Positions 23,831 through 34,488 of a stretch of DNA of 64,000 bases are shown piece by piece. Origin of the DNA: Sinimarinibacterium flocculans (GTDB taxonomy: Bacteria > Pseudomonadota > Gammaproteobacteria > Nevskiales > Nevskiaceae). The notes under the pieces are model-generated. The model was not told where the DNA came from and did not search any database. It saw nothing but the letters and a program-made list of their open reading frames with translations. Within the stretch, counting starts at the first letter, position 1. Every line of letters starts with the position of its first letter. The DNA is taken from contig NZ_QICN01000009.1 of NCBI RefSeq assembly GCF_003201205.1, positions 1 through 64,000 on the forward strand. The letters run 5' to 3'. The translations under genes and the position numbers were made by a program.

Positions 23831-24789
23831 CAGGATCTCCAGAGAATGACGGCGCCGGTCACGGCGACGTTGACGAGCGACAGCGGCAGCAGCACCTTCC
23901 AGCCGAAGCTCATGAGCTGGTCGTAGCGCGGCCGCGGCAGTGCGGCGCGCAGCCAGATGAAGCAGACGATGAAGAAGGCGGTCTTGAGCGCGAACCACAG
24001 CAGCGGCGCCTCCGGCAGTCCGAAGGGCGCCAGCCATCCGCCGAAGAACAGCGTGGTCAGCATTGCGGACGCGAGCGCCACGCCGGCGTATTCGCCGACG
24101 AAGAACATGCCGAACTTCATGCCGGAGTATTCGGTATGGAAGCCGGCCGTCAGTTCGTGCTCGGCTTCCGGCAGGTCCAGCGGCGCGCGGTGGGTTTCCG
24201 CCAGCGCGGCGACGAGGAAGATCATGAAGCCGAGCAGCTGCGGCACGATGAACCAGAGGTCGCGCTGCGCCTCGACGATGCCGGTGAGGCTGAAGGTGCC
24301 GGCCTGCGCGACGATGCCCATCAGCGCCAGGCCCATGAACACCTCGTAGGCGATGGTCTGCGCGCTGGCGCGCAACGCGCCGAGCAGCGCGTACTTGCTG
24401 TTGGACGCCCAGCCGCCGAGCAGCACCGAGTACACCGCGAGCGAACTCACCGCGAGGAAGAACAGCAGCGCGATGTTCCAGTCGGCGGCGACGTGGATCT
24501 GCGGCGACAGCGGCACGACGGCGAACGCGAGCAGGCCGGCCGCCATGACGATCGCCGGCGCGAGGGTGAACACCACGCGGTCGGCGAACGGCGGAATCCA
24601 GTCGTCCTTCATGAAGATCTTGATCATGTCGGCGAGCACGTGGCCGATGCCGAACAGGCCGGCGCGGTTCGGGCCGTAGCGGTCCTGCCACAGCCCGAGC
24701 AGGCGCCGCTCGGCCCAGATCAGCAGCGCCGAGACGGTGACGAGGCCGCCGAGAATCAGCGCGGCGGTCAGCAGCGGGCTGCCGTTCAT
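23830..24789 (-). CDS. nuoH: NADH:quinone oxidoreductase subunit H
   Basis: Membrane subunit that forms the quinone chamber with NuoB and NuoD, 319 residues. Visible landmarks are [36 protein letters not shown] (loop with conserved acidic residues) and [13 protein letters not shown]. The start overlaps the nuoG stop by 4 bases. Confidence 0.95.
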   Translation of the reverse strand: MNGSPLLTAALILGGLVTVSALLIWAERRLLGLWQDRYGPNRAGLFGIGHVLADMIKIFMKDDWIPPFADRVVFTLAPAIVMAAGLLAFAVVPLSPQIHVAADWNIALLFFLAVSSLAVYSVLLGGWASNSKYALLGALRASAQTIAYEVFMGLALMGIVAQAGTFSLTGIVEAQRDLWFIVPQLLGFMIFLVAALAETHRAPLDLPEAEHELTAGFHTEYSGMKFGMFFVGEYAGVALASAMLTTLFFGGWLAPFGLPEAPLLWFALKTAFFIVCFIWLRAALPRPRYDQLMSFGWKVLLPLSLVNVAVTGAVILWRS

Positions 24790-27452
24790 GCGCCGTCCCC
24801 GGTGAGCTGGAAGTCGCTGGACAGCGGCGCGCCGGCGAGCAGCGTGAGCGGCACGCCGATGGCGTTGCGTGCGAATCCGGCGTCGATGTGCAGCGGCAGG
24901 CGCAGCGTCGTGGCGCCGATGCGCAGCCGCGCCATCTCCGCGCCGGTCAGCCGCAGGCGCGCGGCGGTGTCGGGATGCACGCGCAGGGTGTCGCGTCCGC
25001 TGCGCCGCTGCGTGATGACAGCTGCGAGCGCGGACAGCTCCTCGGCGGCGAAGAGATCGTGCAGCGGCACCAGCGCGTCGGCGCGCGGGGTGCGTCCGGT
25101 GGCGCCCGCGACCTCGGCATCGTTCCCGGCATCGGTCACGTCCAGCGGCACGATCAGGCGGATGCCGGGATTGCCGCCGCGCAGATCGCCGCCGATCTCC
25201 TGCTGGAAGCGGTGCAGCGCCTGGCCGGAATTCCAGCTCGGCGCCCAGACCACGGGCGCGAGTCCCGACGGTCGCGCGGCGGTCGGCGGCGCGCCTTCCA
25301 TGCTGAAGGCCAGCGGCGATGCGTGGTCCTGCGGCGGCCGCGGCTCGTGGATGTCGCGCGCGGCGTGCATCGCCGTGCGTCCGCTGTAGCGGTGCGGCTG
25401 GCGCGGGATGCGCGTGCCGGCGATGCGGAAATCGCTGCCGGGCGTCGCCGGATCCGGCTGCGCGAGCGCGGGCAGCTGCTGCGCCAGGCGCTGGTGCAGG
25501 CCGTCGAAGCTGCCGCCGTGCTGCAGCCAGCGCCACGCCGGGCGCGGCGCGCCTTCGAGCGGACGGAACACGGCGAAGTGACGCTGCGCGCGGCCCTCGA
25601 AGTTGACGAGGGTGCCGTCGCTCTCGAAGACGTTGGCGGCCGGCAGCAGCAGGTCGGCGGCCTGCGCCGTCGGCGAGTCGACGTGATCGAGCACGACGAG
25701 ATTGCGCACGCGTGCCAGCGCCGGCTCCAGTTCGGCGGCGGGCACGCGACGGAACAGGTCGTTCTCGAGCACGACCAGCGTCTGCACGTGGCCGGCGCGC
25801 ATCGCGTCGAGTGCATCGACGAGGGCATGGCCGCCGAGCAGTGCGGCGCCGGCGCTGTTGGCTTCCGGGAACACCACCGCGACGTCCAGCGGGCGGCCCG
25901 TCGCGGCATGGAATGCGGTGGCGAGCCGCGTTGCGGCGCGCAGCAGCCCGGCATCGCGGCAGCCGCAGCCGGTGACGAGCAGCGGACGCTTCGCCGCGAG
26001 CAGTGCGGCGGCGATGTCGGCAGCGATGCCGGTGGCCAGGGTGTCGCCTTCCGGGGACGACAGGCGCTGCGCGATCTCGCCGGCCAGCGCGGCCAGCGCG
26101 GGCGGTGCCGCACGCAGGCTGGCTCTGGCGAGTGCATCGAGGTCGCTGGGCGCGGGCGTGGCGACGAACAGCGGGCTGCGTGTTTCCTGCGCGATCAGGC
26201 GCACCGATGCGTCCTGCCAGCGCGGCACCTGCATCGCATCGGCCTGTTCGAAGCTGTCCTGGCGGACCATCTGGCGCAGCGCGAGCGAGAGCCGGGCACC
26301 GGTCTGCGTGACGTCTTCGCCGAGCACGACGGCGGCGTCGCTGCGCCCGGCGTCGCGCACGCCGGCGATGCGCACGGCGGGATGGCGCAGCAGCGCCAGC
26401 GCGGCGTCGGTCGCGGCCTGCTCGTCGGCGCTTTCGCCGCGATGGAAACAGGCGTCGCCGACGCGCTGGCGCAGCGCGAAATTGGCTTCGAGCGACGCGC
26501 GCGGCGAGCCGATGCCGAGCACGCGCCCGCTGCCGCAGACGGCGTCGAGCCGGCTCGCGGCGGCGCTGCGCGTGACGGTCTCGCCGCACCAGCGCGGTTC
26601 GCGCGGACGATCCGCACGCTGCGCGTAGCCGTGGCCGTAACGGCCGCGGTCGCAGAGGAAATAGCCGTTGATCTCGCCGTGGTAGCGGTTCTCGATGCGC
26701 TTGATGCGGCCGTAGCGCTCGCCCGGCAAGGTGTTGCAGCCGATCGAGCAGTGCGCGCAGACGCTGGGCGCGCTCTGCAGGTCCCACTTGCGCGTGTAGT
26801 CCTCGCCGTAGGGTCTGTCGGTGAACACGCCGGTGGGGCAGACCTCGACGAGATTGCCGGAGAACGGGCTTTCCAGCGTGCCGTCCTGCGCGCGGCCGAA
26901 GTAGACGTTGTCGTGCGCGCCGAAGGCATCGAGATCGGTGCCGCCGGCGTAGTCGCGGTAGAAGCGCACGCAGCGGTAGCAGGCGATGCAGCGGTTCATC
27001 TCGTGCGCGACCAGCGGGCCGAGATCCTGGTTGCGATGCGTGCGCTTGGCGTGACGGTAGCGGCGCTCGGCCTGGCCGGTCATCACCGTGACGTCCTGCA
27101 GGTGGCAGTTGCCGCCTTCCTCGCAGACCGGGCAGTCGTGCGGATGATTGGTCATCAGCATCTCGACGACGCCCTGGCGCATCTCCTGCGCGGCCGGCGC
27201 GTGGATCGAGAAGCGCGAGCCGTCCGCGCAGGGCGTCATGCAGGCCATGACGATGCGGCCCTGCGTGTCGTTCTCGTCGCGGTACTGGGTGACGGCGCAT
27301 TGCCGGCAGGCGCCGACGCAGCCCAGCGCCGGATGCCAGCAGAAGTAGGGCAGGTCGAGGCCGAGTTCGAGCGCGACCTCGAGCAGGTGGCGGCGCGGAT
27401 CGGCGGCCTGCGGCTGGCCGTCGATCCAGATCGTGTTCTGCGGGCGACCCAT
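24786..27452 (-). CDS. nuoG: NADH:quinone oxidoreductase subunit G
   Basis: Iron-sulfur subunit of the NADH module, 888 residues, similar in length to the E. coli protein. The N-terminal [2Fe-2S] ligands are in [15 protein letters not shown], then [14 protein letters not shown] (His/Cys-ligated cluster), [16 protein letters not shown], and CAHCSIGCN for the additional cluster near residue 225. The rest is a molybdopterin-oxidoreductase-like domain without a cofactor role in complex I. The ATG at 27452 shares a base with the nuoF stop. It has the weakest conservation of the nuo genes, as is usual for NuoG. Confidence 0.94.
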   Translation of the reverse strand: MGRPQNTIWIDGQPQAADPRRHLLEVALELGLDLPYFCWHPALGCVGACRQCAVTQYRDENDTQGRIVMACMTPCADGSRFSIHAPAAQEMRQGVVEMLMTNHPHDCPVCEEGGNCHLQDVTVMTGQAERRYRHAKRTHRNQDLGPLVAHEMNRCIACYRCVRFYRDYAGGTDLDAFGAHDNVYFGRAQDGTLESPFSGNLVEVCPTGVFTDRPYGEDYTRKWDLQSAPSVCAHCSIGCNTLPGERYGRIKRIENRYHGEINGYFLCDRGRYGHGYAQRADRPREPRWCGETVTRSAAASRLDAVCGSGRVLGIGSPRASLEANFALRQRVGDACFHRGESADEQAATDAALALLRHPAVRIAGVRDAGRSDAAVVLGEDVTQTGARLSLALRQMVRQDSFEQADAMQVPRWQDASVRLIAQETRSPLFVATPAPSDLDALARASLRAAPPALAALAGEIAQRLSSPEGDTLATGIAADIAAALLAAKRPLLVTGCGCRDAGLLRAATRLATAFHAATGRPLDVAVVFPEANSAGAALLGGHALVDALDAMRAGHVQTLVVLENDLFRRVPAAELEPALARVRNLVVLDHVDSPTAQAADLLLPAANVFESDGTLVNFEGRAQRHFAVFRPLEGAPRPAWRWLQHGGSFDGLHQRLAQQLPALAQPDPATPGSDFRIAGTRIPRQPHRYSGRTAMHAARDIHEPRPPQDHASPLAFSMEGAPPTAARPSGLAPVVWAPSWNSGQALHRFQQEIGGDLRGGNPGIRLIVPLDVTDAGNDAEVAGATGRTPRADALVPLHDLFAAEELSALAAVITQRRSGRDTLRVHPDTAARLRLTGAEMARLRIGATTLRLPLHIDAGFARNAIGVPLTLLAGAPLSSDFQLTGDGA

Positions 27453-28732
27453 CAGGCGGCCTCTCCGATGGCGGCGGGGGCGAGCGCGCGCTCGAAGTCC
27501 TCGCGGAAATGTTTCAGCGCCGACTGCAGCGGTTCCATCGCACCCGGCGCGTGCGCGCAGAAGGTCCGGCCCGGCGCGAGCAGGCGTGTCTGCCGCGCGA
27601 GCAGTTCCAGGTCTTCGGGGCGGCCGCGTCCGGCTTCGAGTTCGCCGAGCAGTTTTGCGGTCCACGGCAGGCCGTCGCGGCAGGGCGTGCACCAGCCGCA
27701 GGACTCGCGGGCGAAGAAGGTTTCGAGATTGCGCAGCATCCCGAGCAGCGAGGTCCGGTCGTCGAGCAGGATCATCGTGCCGGTGCCGAGACGCGAACCG
27801 GACTTCGCGATGTGCGTGTAATCCATCGGCAGGTCGAGCTGCGCGTCGGTGAGAAAGTCGGTGCTCGCGCCGCCGGGCAGGAAGCCGCGCAGCTTGAGGC
27901 CGTCGCGCATCCCGCCGGCGTGCGTCTCGATGATCTCGCGCGCGGTCGTGCCCATCGGCAGTTCCCAGCAACCGGGGCGCCGCACCTTGCCGGAGACGCC
28001 GTAGAGCTTGGTGCCGCCCTCGTCGGTGCGCGACAGGCCGCGATACCAGTCGGCGCCGAGCCGCAGGATGTGCGGCACGTTGCACAGGGTCTCGATGTTG
28101 TTGACGACGGTCGGCTTGCCGAACAGGCCGGCGACGGCCGGGAACGGCGGCTTGGCTCGCGGGATCGCCCGGCCGCCTTCGAGCGACGAGATCAGCGCGG
28201 TCTCCTCGCCGCAGATGTAGCGGCCGGCGCTGGTGTGCAGGTGCAGGTGGAACGAGAAGCCCGAGCCCTGGAGGTCGTCGCCGAGCCAGCCGGCGGCTTG
28301 CGCGTCCGCGATGGCGGCGCTGACCTGCCGCGCGGCCTCGAAGTATTCGGCGCGCAGGAAGACATAGCCGACGGACGCGCCGATCGCGCGCGCGGCGATG
28401 GCCATGCCCTCGATCAGCTGGTGCGGATCGCGTTCCAGCAGCAGCCGGTCCTTGAAGGTGCCGGGCTCCATCTCGTCGCCGTTGGCGATGACGTATTTCT
28501 GTACCGGCGTGTCCGGCACCAGCGACCATTTCACCGCCGTCGGAAAACCGCCGCCGCCGCGTCCGCGCAGGCCGGCCTCGCGCACGCTGGCGATGATCGC
28601 CTCGGGCGACATCGCCAGCGCCGCGCGCAGTCCTTCATAGCCGCCGGCCTCGCGGTAGCGATCCAGCGTGACCACGCCGTCGGTGGCGAGCAGCCGCGCG
28701 GTCAGCGGCCGTTGATTCAGTGCGTCGCTCAC
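27452..28732 (-). CDS. nuoF: NADH:quinone oxidoreductase subunit F (NADH/FMN site)
   Basis: Binds NADH and FMN, 426 residues. [16 protein letters not shown] forms the FMN/NADH glycine-rich site, [13 protein letters not shown] follows, and [12 protein letters not shown] holds the N3 [4Fe-4S] ligands. I chose the GTG at 28732 because it overlaps the nuoE stop (GTGA); the product then starts [15 protein letters not shown]. No upstream ATG gives a better N-terminus. Confidence 0.94.
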   Translation of the reverse strand: MSDALNQRPLTARLLATDGVVTLDRYREAGGYEGLRAALAMSPEAIIASVREAGLRGRGGGGFPTAVKWSLVPDTPVQKYVIANGDEMEPGTFKDRLLLERDPHQLIEGMAIAARAIGASVGYVFLRAEYFEAARQVSAAIADAQAAGWLGDDLQGSGFSFHLHLHTSAGRYICGEETALISSLEGGRAIPRAKPPFPAVAGLFGKPTVVNNIETLCNVPHILRLGADWYRGLSRTDEGGTKLYGVSGKVRRPGCWELPMGTTAREIIETHAGGMRDGLKLRGFLPGGASTDFLTDAQLDLPMDYTHIAKSGSRLGTGTMILLDDRTSLLGMLRNLETFFARESCGWCTPCRDGLPWTAKLLGELEAGRGRPEDLELLARQTRLLAPGRTFCAHAPGAMEPLQSALKHFREDFERALAPAAIGEAA

Positions 28733-29208
28733 GGATAGCGCTCCAGCAGCGCGTCGAGCGCGGCGGCGTCGAGCGTTTCGAGATCGCGGTGCGTGTCCTC
28801 GCCGATCAGCATCGCCGGCGCGCGGTCGCAGGTGCCCAGGCAGCAGATCGGCAGCAGCGTGAAGCGGCCGTCCGGCGTGGTCTGGCCGTAGTCGATGCCC
28901 AGCCGCGCCTTCAACAGGTCGGACAGCTTCGTCTGCCCCATGACCCAGCACGACACCGAGTCGCAGACGTGGACCACGTGACGGCCGACCGGGCGGCGGT
29001 AGATCAGGTTGTAGAACGTGGCGACCGCATCGACGGCGGCGGGCGAGCTGCCGAGGCGTGCGGCGATGCCGGCGACGGCGTCGTCGCTGACCCAGCCGCG
29101 ATGCTTCTGCACGATCTTCAAAGCCTCGATGGTCGCGGCGCGCGGCTGTTCATAGTGCGCCCGCTCGCGGTCGATCTCGCGGTTTTCTTCTTCGGTGAGC
29201 ATCTTCAT
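28729..29208 (-). CDS. nuoE: NADH:quinone oxidoreductase subunit E
   Basis: Thioredoxin-like [2Fe-2S] subunit, 159 residues. Cluster N1a ligands are in [11 protein letters not shown] and [12 protein letters not shown]. The N-terminal helical domain has [15 protein letters not shown], typical of the family. The ATG at 29208 overlaps the nuoCD stop by 4 bases; a second in-frame ATG two codons downstream is less likely. Confidence 0.93.
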   Translation of the reverse strand: MKMLTEEENREIDRERAHYEQPRAATIEALKIVQKHRGWVSDDAVAGIAARLGSSPAAVDAVATFYNLIYRRPVGRHVVHVCDSVSCWVMGQTKLSDLLKARLGIDYGQTTPDGRFTLLPICCLGTCDRAPAMLIGEDTHRDLETLDAAALDALLERYP

Positions 29209-30968
29209 CGGTCCACGTCCGCCATGACGAAGTCGATGCTGGCGATGATCGCGATCAGGTCGGCGACCATGAACCCGCGCGCCATCGCCGGGATCTGCTG
29301 CAGGTGCGGAAAACTGGGCGTGCGGATGCGCGTGCGGTAGCTGCCGGTGCCGCCGTCGCTGACCAGGTAGTAGCCGTTGAGGCCCTTGGTGCCCTCGACC
29401 ATGCCGAAGGTCTCGCCCGGCGGCATCACCGGTCCCCAGGACACGCCGAGGAAGTGATGGATCAGCGTGTCGATGTCCTGCATCGTGCGTTCCTTCACCG
29501 GCGGCGTGGTCAGCGGATGCCGCGCCTTGTAGTCGCCGGACGGCATGTGCTTCAGGCACTGCTCGATGATGCGCAGGCTCTGGCGGATTTCCTCGACGCG
29601 CACGAGGCAGCGGTCGTAGACGTCGCCGTTGTTGCCGGTGGGGATCTCGAAGTCGAAGTTCTCGTAGCCGGAGTACGGTCGCGCCTTGCGCAGGTCCCAG
29701 GCCAGGCCGGTGGCGCGCAGGTTGGGGCCGGTGACGCCCCATTCGATGGCCTCGTCGGCGTCGTAGGCGCCGATGCCGATGCTGCGCTTCCTGAGGATGG
29801 TGTTCTTCAACGCCATCTTCTCGTAGTCCCTGAGGCGCTTCGGCATCCAGTCGAGGAATTCGCGGACGAGCCGTTCCCATCCCTGCGGCAGGTCGGCGGC
29901 GACGCCGCCGATGCGGAACCACGCCGGGTGCATGCGGAATCCGGTGATCGCCTCGATGACGTCATAGGCCTTCTGCCGGTCCACGAACATGTAGAACACC
30001 GGGCTCATCGAGCCCACGTCCTGCGCGTAGGTGCCGTAGAACAGCAGGTGCGAGGTGATGCGGAAGAACTCGCAGAGCATCACGCGGATGGTCTGCGCGC
30101 GCGCCGGCACGGTGATGCCGGCCATCTTCTCGATCGCCATCAGGTACGGCAGGTTGTTCATCACCCCGCCGAGGTAGTCGATGCGATCGGTGTACGGGAT
30201 GTACGAATGCCAGCTCTGGCGCTCGCCCATCTTCTCGGCGCCGCGATGGTGGTAGCCGATGTCCGGCACCGCCTCGACGACTTCCTCGCCGTCGAGCTGC
30301 AGCATGATGCGGAACACGCCGTGCACGCTGGGGTGGTTGGGGCCGAGGTTGAGGATCATGAAATCGTGATCCCCGCCGTCGGTCTGCATGCCCCATTCGG
30401 CGGGGTCGATCTTCAGCGCCGCCTGTTCGCGGTCCATGCCCGCTTCGTCCATGCCGAAGCGTTCGGCTTCCGTGGCGCGCGCGTAGTGGTCCTTGCGCAG
30501 CGGATGCCCTTCCCAGGTGCGCGGCATCATGATGCGCACCAGATGCGGATGGCCGTCGAAGCGGATGCCGAACAGGTCCCAGACCTCGCGCTCGTACCAG
30601 TCGGCGTTGCGCCACAGCGCGGTGATCGACGGCAGCGACGGCGCCGGGCCGCGCAGCGCGACCTTGATGCGGATGTCGCTGTTCCGCGCCAGCGAGATCA
30701 GGTGATAGACGACGGTGAAGTCGGACGCCGGCTGGCCGTCGCGGTGCACGCGCACGCGCTCGTCGATGGCCGTCAGGTCGAACAGCAGCAGGTAGGGCTG
30801 GACGACGCCGTGCTTGAGATGCCGCAGCACGGCCAGCAACTGCGACGCCTCCACCCACAGCGTGGGAATGCCGTCGAAGGTCGGCTGCGGCCGCGGTGCT
30901 GCGTCGGCGAAGCGCTGCCGCAGTTCGGCGGCGATGTCGCTCGCCGGGGCGTCGAGCACCGCGCTCAC
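29205..30968 (-). CDS. nuoCD: NADH:quinone oxidoreductase fused subunits C and D
   Basis: A single 587-residue protein. Residues about 1-185 are NuoC-like ([24 protein letters not shown]) and about 200-587 are NuoD-like ([34 protein letters not shown], and the quinone-site region near the end). Fusion occurs in E. coli-type complex I, whereas many proteobacteria, including the usual Xanthomonadales nuo operon, keep C and D apart. The GTG at 30968 overlaps the nuoB stop. A longer ORF upstream in this frame is a shadow of nuoB. Confidence 0.94.
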   Translation of the reverse strand: MSAVLDAPASDIAAELRQRFADAAPRPQPTFDGIPTLWVEASQLLAVLRHLKHGVVQPYLLLFDLTAIDERVRVHRDGQPASDFTVVYHLISLARNSDIRIKVALRGPAPSLPSITALWRNADWYEREVWDLFGIRFDGHPHLVRIMMPRTWEGHPLRKDHYARATEAERFGMDEAGMDREQAALKIDPAEWGMQTDGGDHDFMILNLGPNHPSVHGVFRIMLQLDGEEVVEAVPDIGYHHRGAEKMGERQSWHSYIPYTDRIDYLGGVMNNLPYLMAIEKMAGITVPARAQTIRVMLCEFFRITSHLLFYGTYAQDVGSMSPVFYMFVDRQKAYDVIEAITGFRMHPAWFRIGGVAADLPQGWERLVREFLDWMPKRLRDYEKMALKNTILRKRSIGIGAYDADEAIEWGVTGPNLRATGLAWDLRKARPYSGYENFDFEIPTGNNGDVYDRCLVRVEEIRQSLRIIEQCLKHMPSGDYKARHPLTTPPVKERTMQDIDTLIHHFLGVSWGPVMPPGETFGMVEGTKGLNGYYLVSDGGTGSYRTRIRTPSFPHLQQIPAMARGFMVADLIAIIASIDFVMADVDR

Positions 30969-31600
30969 GGCAGCGTGTCCGGATCGTGCAGCCGTGTCAT
31001 CGCCACGCGTTCCGCGTGCTTGCGGTCGCGGATCGAGGTCTTCGGCACCTGGCTGACGCCCTGCGGGCCGACCACCCACGACAGCGGACGGCTTTCCTGC
31101 TGGATCGAGTCCTGCAGCAGGATCAGCGCTTCGAGGAATGCCTCCGGGCGTGGAGGGCACCCGGAGATGTACACGTCCACCGGCAGGATCTTGTCCACGC
31201 CCTGGACGACGGAATAGATGTCGTACATGCCGCCGGAGTTGGCGCAGGAGCCCATGCTGATGACCCACTTGGGCTCCAGCATCTGTTCGTAGAGGCGCTT
31301 GATCACCGGCGCCATCTTCAGGAACGGCGTGCCGGCAATGACGATGACGTCGGACTGGCGCGGCGTGGCGCGGATGACCTCGGAACCGAAGCGCGCGAGG
31401 TCGTGCTGCGAGGTGAAGGCCGTGGCCATTTCCACGTAGCAGCAGGACAGGCCGAAGTTGAACGGCCACAGCGAATACTTGCGGCCCCAGTTGACCAGAT
31501 CGTGCAGGCGCGCGGTGAGCACGCTGCGCTGCACCTGTTCGTCCGTGGGCGCGGCGTCCGGCACGGCGGCGCGGCTGTAGGGTTGCAGGGTGTATTCCAT
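30965..31600 (-). CDS. nuoB: NADH:quinone oxidoreductase subunit B
   Basis: Carries the terminal cluster N2, 211 residues. The tandem-cysteine motif [14 protein letters not shown], the [11 protein letters not shown] loop and the final cysteine in [11 protein letters not shown] are all present. A longer N-terminus (about 30 residues) than the minimal protein is visible. The ATG at 31600 shares one base with the nuoA stop. Confidence 0.95.
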   Translation of the reverse strand: MEYTLQPYSRAAVPDAAPTDEQVQRSVLTARLHDLVNWGRKYSLWPFNFGLSCCYVEMATAFTSQHDLARFGSEVIRATPRQSDVIVIAGTPFLKMAPVIKRLYEQMLEPKWVISMGSCANSGGMYDIYSVVQGVDKILPVDVYISGCPPRPEAFLEALILLQDSIQQESRPLSWVVGPQGVSQVPKTSIRDRKHAERVAMTRLHDPDTLP

Positions 31601-31986
31601 CAGCGGGTTCCGGTGCGGCGTCGGGGCGGGTTCCAGTCCAGCGCGCCGCGGCGCCACAGCCACGCAAGGGCGAGACCGAGCAGGCCGAGGAACACCAGCA
31701 GTTCCAGATAACCGGCCCAGCCGGCTTCGCGCGCGGCCACGGCCCAGACGAAGACGTAGGCGGCTTCGAGATCGAAGATCACGAAGAACATCGCCATCAG
31801 GTAGAAGCGCGCCGACAGCCGCAGCCGGGCGCCGCCGGTCGAGACGATGCCGGACTCGTAGGTGTCGGCGCCGGCCGCGGTCAGGCGGGTGCGGCCGCCG
31901 AGCACGGCGGACAGGCCGAGCATCAGCGCACACAGGCCGACGACCAGCGCGGCATAGAAGCCGAGCGGCAGCAGGTCGATGTTCAT
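31600..31986 (-). CDS. nuoA: NADH:quinone oxidoreductase subunit A
   Basis: A 128-residue membrane subunit with three transmembrane helices. The conserved [20 protein letters not shown] loop and [15 protein letters not shown] helix are diagnostic. Its ATG lies within the stop of a small upstream ORF (ATGA), so its translation may depend on that leader. Confidence 0.93.
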   Translation of the reverse strand: MNIDLLPLGFYAALVVGLCALMLGLSAVLGGRTRLTAAGADTYESGIVSTGGARLRLSARFYLMAMFFVIFDLEAAYVFVWAVAAREAGWAGYLELLVFLGLLGLALAWLWRRGALDWNPPRRRTGTR

Positions 31987-32057
31987 GCGGACGGACCGCC
32001 GGGGTGTCCGGTGCCGGCCTGGGCCTGGACTGGGGCCTGGATCTGAATCGGGGCCAT
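31983..32057 (-). CDS. 24-residue leader ORF upstream of nuoA
   Basis: A short frame encoding [20 protein letters not shown] plus four residues. It has a strong ribosome site (GAGGAG, about 8 bases before the ATG) and its TGA overlaps the nuoA ATG by 4 bases. nuoA itself has no clear separate ribosome site. The Gln/Ala/Pro-rich peptide resembles no family I know. It may be a translational-coupling leader or a degraded start of another gene. Its existence as a translated peptide is inferred from start signals only. Confidence 0.5.
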   Translation of the reverse strand: MAPIQIQAPVQAQAGTGHPGGPSA

Positions 32058-32186
32058 CGTGCGTTCTCCTCGCGACGCGGGTGCGGCGTTTGCCGTCTGG
32101 GGTGGCGAGACCGTATCGTGCGCACGGCTATTCAAACAAACTGAAAATATTTCACTGATCGTTAAATATTTTTTAAAGGTGCTGTC
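32058..32186. promoter_or_regulatory. Divergent nuo / cbbR control region
   Basis: A 129-base spacer between the leftward nuo operon and rightward cbbR. AT-rich sequence from 32130 to 32177 holds a perfect dyad TTCA-N7-TGAA (32131-32145) with T-N11-A spacing, as expected for a LysR regulator binding next to its own gene. AAACAAACTGAAAATATT here is nearly repeated in front of the cbb operon at about 17430. A second region TTCACTGATCGTTAAATATT lies just to the right. Confidence 0.6.
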
Positions 32187-33116
32187 ATGGCGAACCTCAC
32201 CCTGAAGCAGTTGCGCGCCGTGGCGATGATCGCCCGCTGCGGCACGCTGACCCGCGCCGCGGCCGAGATGCATGTCACACCCGCGGCGCTGACCGCGCGG
32301 CTGAAACAGATCGAGGACGAACTGGGCATCCTGCTGTTCAGCCGCACCAGCGGCGGCCTGATTTCCACCGAGGCCGGGCGCACGATGCTCGGCGCGGCCG
32401 AGGCGGTGGAAACGGTGCTGGAGCGCTGCGTGGAGCAGATCGACGTGCTGCGCGGCGTGCGCGGCGGGCGCGTGGCGGTCGGCGTGGTGTCCACCGGCAA
32501 GTACTTCGCGCCGATGGCGGTGGCGGCATTCGGCCGCGAGTATCCGGGCATCGAGATCCGGCTCGTCGTCGGCAACCGCAAGCAGATCATCGAGGCCCTG
32601 CGCGAGTACCGCGTGGATCTCGCGATCATGGGGCGGCCGAGCAGCGAGTTTCCGACCGAGCACCGCACGCTGGGCGAGCACCCGATGGTGATCGCCGCGG
32701 CGCCGGAGCATCCGCTGGCGTCGCGCGAACGCATCGCGCTGGCGGAACTGGCGTCGGAACGGTTTCTGGTGCGCGAGCCGGATTCCGGCAGCCGTACCGT
32801 CTACGAACTGCTGGCGGATCGCATCAGCCCGGATCGTCCGCGCATCGCGATGGAGATCGACAGCAACGAGACGATCAAGCAGGCCGTGATCGCCGGTCTG
32901 GGCATCGCGCTGATCTCCGCGCACACCATCGAGTCCGAGCTGAAGGCCAGGCGGCTGGTCGTGCTCAACGTCGAGGGCCTGCCGATCCGCCGGCACTGGC
33001 TGCTGGTCCGCCGCGCCGACCACAGCCTCGGTCCGGGTGCGCACTCGTTCTGGGATTTCATGCTGCGCGAGGGGCAGGGGCTGCTGCCCCGGCTGTCGCT
33101 GCGCTCCGTGCACTGA
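32187..33116 (+). CDS. cbbR: CbbR, LysR-type regulator of CO2 fixation
   Basis: A 309-residue LysR-family activator. The N-terminal winged helix-turn-helix (residues 4-63) shows LKQLRAVAMIARCGTLTRAA; the effector domain follows, with VGVVSTGKYFAPMAVAAF and GLGIALISAHTIESE. The sequence best fits CbbR, which senses metabolites such as ribulose bisphosphate or NADPH in other bacteria. It stands divergent to the nuo operon rather than to the cbb operon, about 15 kb away from its expected target, so it may control both. Confidence 0.85.
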   Translation: MANLTLKQLRAVAMIARCGTLTRAAAEMHVTPAALTARLKQIEDELGILLFSRTSGGLISTEAGRTMLGAAEAVETVLERCVEQIDVLRGVRGGRVAVGVVSTGKYFAPMAVAAFGREYPGIEIRLVVGNRKQIIEALREYRVDLAIMGRPSSEFPTEHRTLGEHPMVIAAAPEHPLASRERIALAELASERFLVREPDSGSRTVYELLADRISPDRPRIAMEIDSNETIKQAVIAGLGIALISAHTIESELKARRLVVLNVEGLPIRRHWLLVRRADHSLGPGAHSFWDFMLREGQGLLPRLSLRSVH

Positions 33117-33379
33117 CGGGGCGGAAGCTCGCTTTCCGGTTCAGCGGCGACCTGGAAACACGCTGTCCGCAAAGCCGGGGTGCACGCCGGAGAATTTTTC
33201 AGGCCACACGCCGAAACTTCAATAAAAATCAAATAAAAACAATGAACTGAAATTATCCTGTCCATCTCCTCGGAAATGGCCCGCTTTTTGTTGAAGGTCG
33301 GGGAACCGGCAACGTGCATGCCGGCGATGGCCGTAAAACAAAAAACACCCCAAGGCGACAACCGAGGAGATCGATTCGT
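33117..33379. other. Intergenic region upstream of the membrane-bound hydrogenase
   Basis: 263 bases after cbbR. An AT-rich segment at about 33190-33256 contains GAACTGAAATTAT (33244-33256), 11 of 13 matches to AAACTGAAAATAT in the nuo/cbbR spacer. A sigma-54-like element follows at 33277-33291. No gene is seen. Confidence 0.5.
33277..33291 (+). promoter_or_regulatory. Sigma-54-type promoter of the hup operon
   Basis: TGGCCCG-N4-TTGT, with the invariant GG of the -24 element and the correct 11-base distance to the -12 G, but GT in place of GC at -12. The predicted start is near 33303, giving a leader of about 77 bases before hupS. Hydrogenase operons activated by HoxA/HupR normally use sigma-54, which supports the call. 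Confidence 0.5.
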
Positions 33380-34462
33380 ATGGAAACCTTCTACGAGGTC
33401 ATGCGGCGGCAGGGCATCACGCGCCGCAGTTTCATGAAGTTCTGTTCGTTGACGGCGACTTCACTGGGCCTCGGTCCGGCCTTCGTGCCGCAGATCGCCA
33501 GCGCGATGGAGAACAAGCCGCGCACGCCGGTGCTGTGGCTGCATGGACTGGAATGCACCTGCTGTTCCGAGTCCTTCATCCGTTCGGCGCATCCGCTGGC
33601 CAAGGACGTGGTGCTGTCGATGATCTCGCTTGACTACGACGACACGCTGATGGCCGCCGCCGGCCACCAGGCCGAGGCGATCCTCGAAGAGATCATGACC
33701 AAGTACAAGGGCAACTACATCCTCGCGGTGGAAGGCAATCCGCCGCTGAACCAGGACGGCATGAGCTGCATCATCGGCGGACGCCCGTTCATCGATCAGC
33801 TGCGCCACGTCGCCAAGGACGCCAAGGCGATCATCTCCTGGGGCTCCTGCGCATCCTGGGGCTGCGTGCAGGCCGCCAAGCCGAACCCGACGCGTGCGAC
33901 GCCGGTGCACAAGGTCATCACCGACAAGCCGATCATCAAGGTGCCGGGCTGTCCGCCGATCGCCGAGGTCATGACCGGCGTGATCACCTACATGCTGACC
34001 TTCGACCGCATCCCCGAGCTGGACCGCCAGGGACGGCCGAAGATGTTCTATTCGCAGCGCATCCACGACAAGTGCTACCGCCGCCCGCATTTCGACGCCG
34101 GCCAGTTCGTCGAGAGCTGGGACGACGAGGGCGCGCGCAAGGGCTACTGCCTCTACAAGGTCGGCTGCAAGGGACCGACCAGCTACAACGCCTGCTCCAC
34201 CGTGCAGTGGAACGAGGGCACCAGCTTCCCGATCAAGGCCGGCCACGGCTGCATCGGCTGCTCCGAGGATGGGTTCTGGGACAAGGGTTCGTTCTACGAC
34301 CGGCTCACCGACATCCACCAGTTCGGCATCGAGGCCAACGCCGACAGGGTGGGTGCGACGGCGGCCGGCGCCGTCGGCGCGGCCGTGGTGGCGCATGCGG
34401 CGGCCAGCGCGCTCAAGCGCGCGGCCGACAGCCGCAAGGCCAGCGAAACGACCGACGCCTGA
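33380..34462 (+). CDS. hupS: [NiFe]-hydrogenase group 1d small subunit, membrane-bound
   Basis: A 360-residue small subunit of an uptake hydrogenase. The N-terminal Tat signal [10 protein letters not shown] (Arg15-Arg16) is followed by the mature start. Six cysteines for the proximal [4Fe-3S] cluster are present: Cys59, 61, 62, 157, 162 and 191, with exactly the spacing of O2-tolerant E. coli HyaA. The medial and distal cluster cysteines follow. The C-terminal Ala-rich helix (about 330-355) is the membrane anchor. The ATG at 33380 follows GAGGAG; an upstream in-frame start would block the Tat signal. Confidence 0.95.
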   Translation: METFYEVMRRQGITRRSFMKFCSLTATSLGLGPAFVPQIASAMENKPRTPVLWLHGLECTCCSESFIRSAHPLAKDVVLSMISLDYDDTLMAAAGHQAEAILEEIMTKYKGNYILAVEGNPPLNQDGMSCIIGGRPFIDQLRHVAKDAKAIISWGSCASWGCVQAAKPNPTRATPVHKVITDKPIIKVPGCPPIAEVMTGVITYMLTFDRIPELDRQGRPKMFYSQRIHDKCYRRPHFDAGQFVESWDDEGARKGYCLYKVGCKGPTSYNACSTVQWNEGTSFPIKAGHGCIGCSEDGFWDKGSFYDRLTDIHQFGIEANADRVGATAAGAVGAAVVAHAAASALKRAADSRKASETTDA

Positions 34463-34488
34463 GCCACTGAACAGGAACAGAACGAACC

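Noticed and set aside
24888-27821. Long plus-strand open frame (977 codons) over nuoG/nuoF
   Set aside because: It lies opposite intact, motif-rich genes. Long antisense frames are expected at this GC content and codon bias, and it has no recognisable domain.
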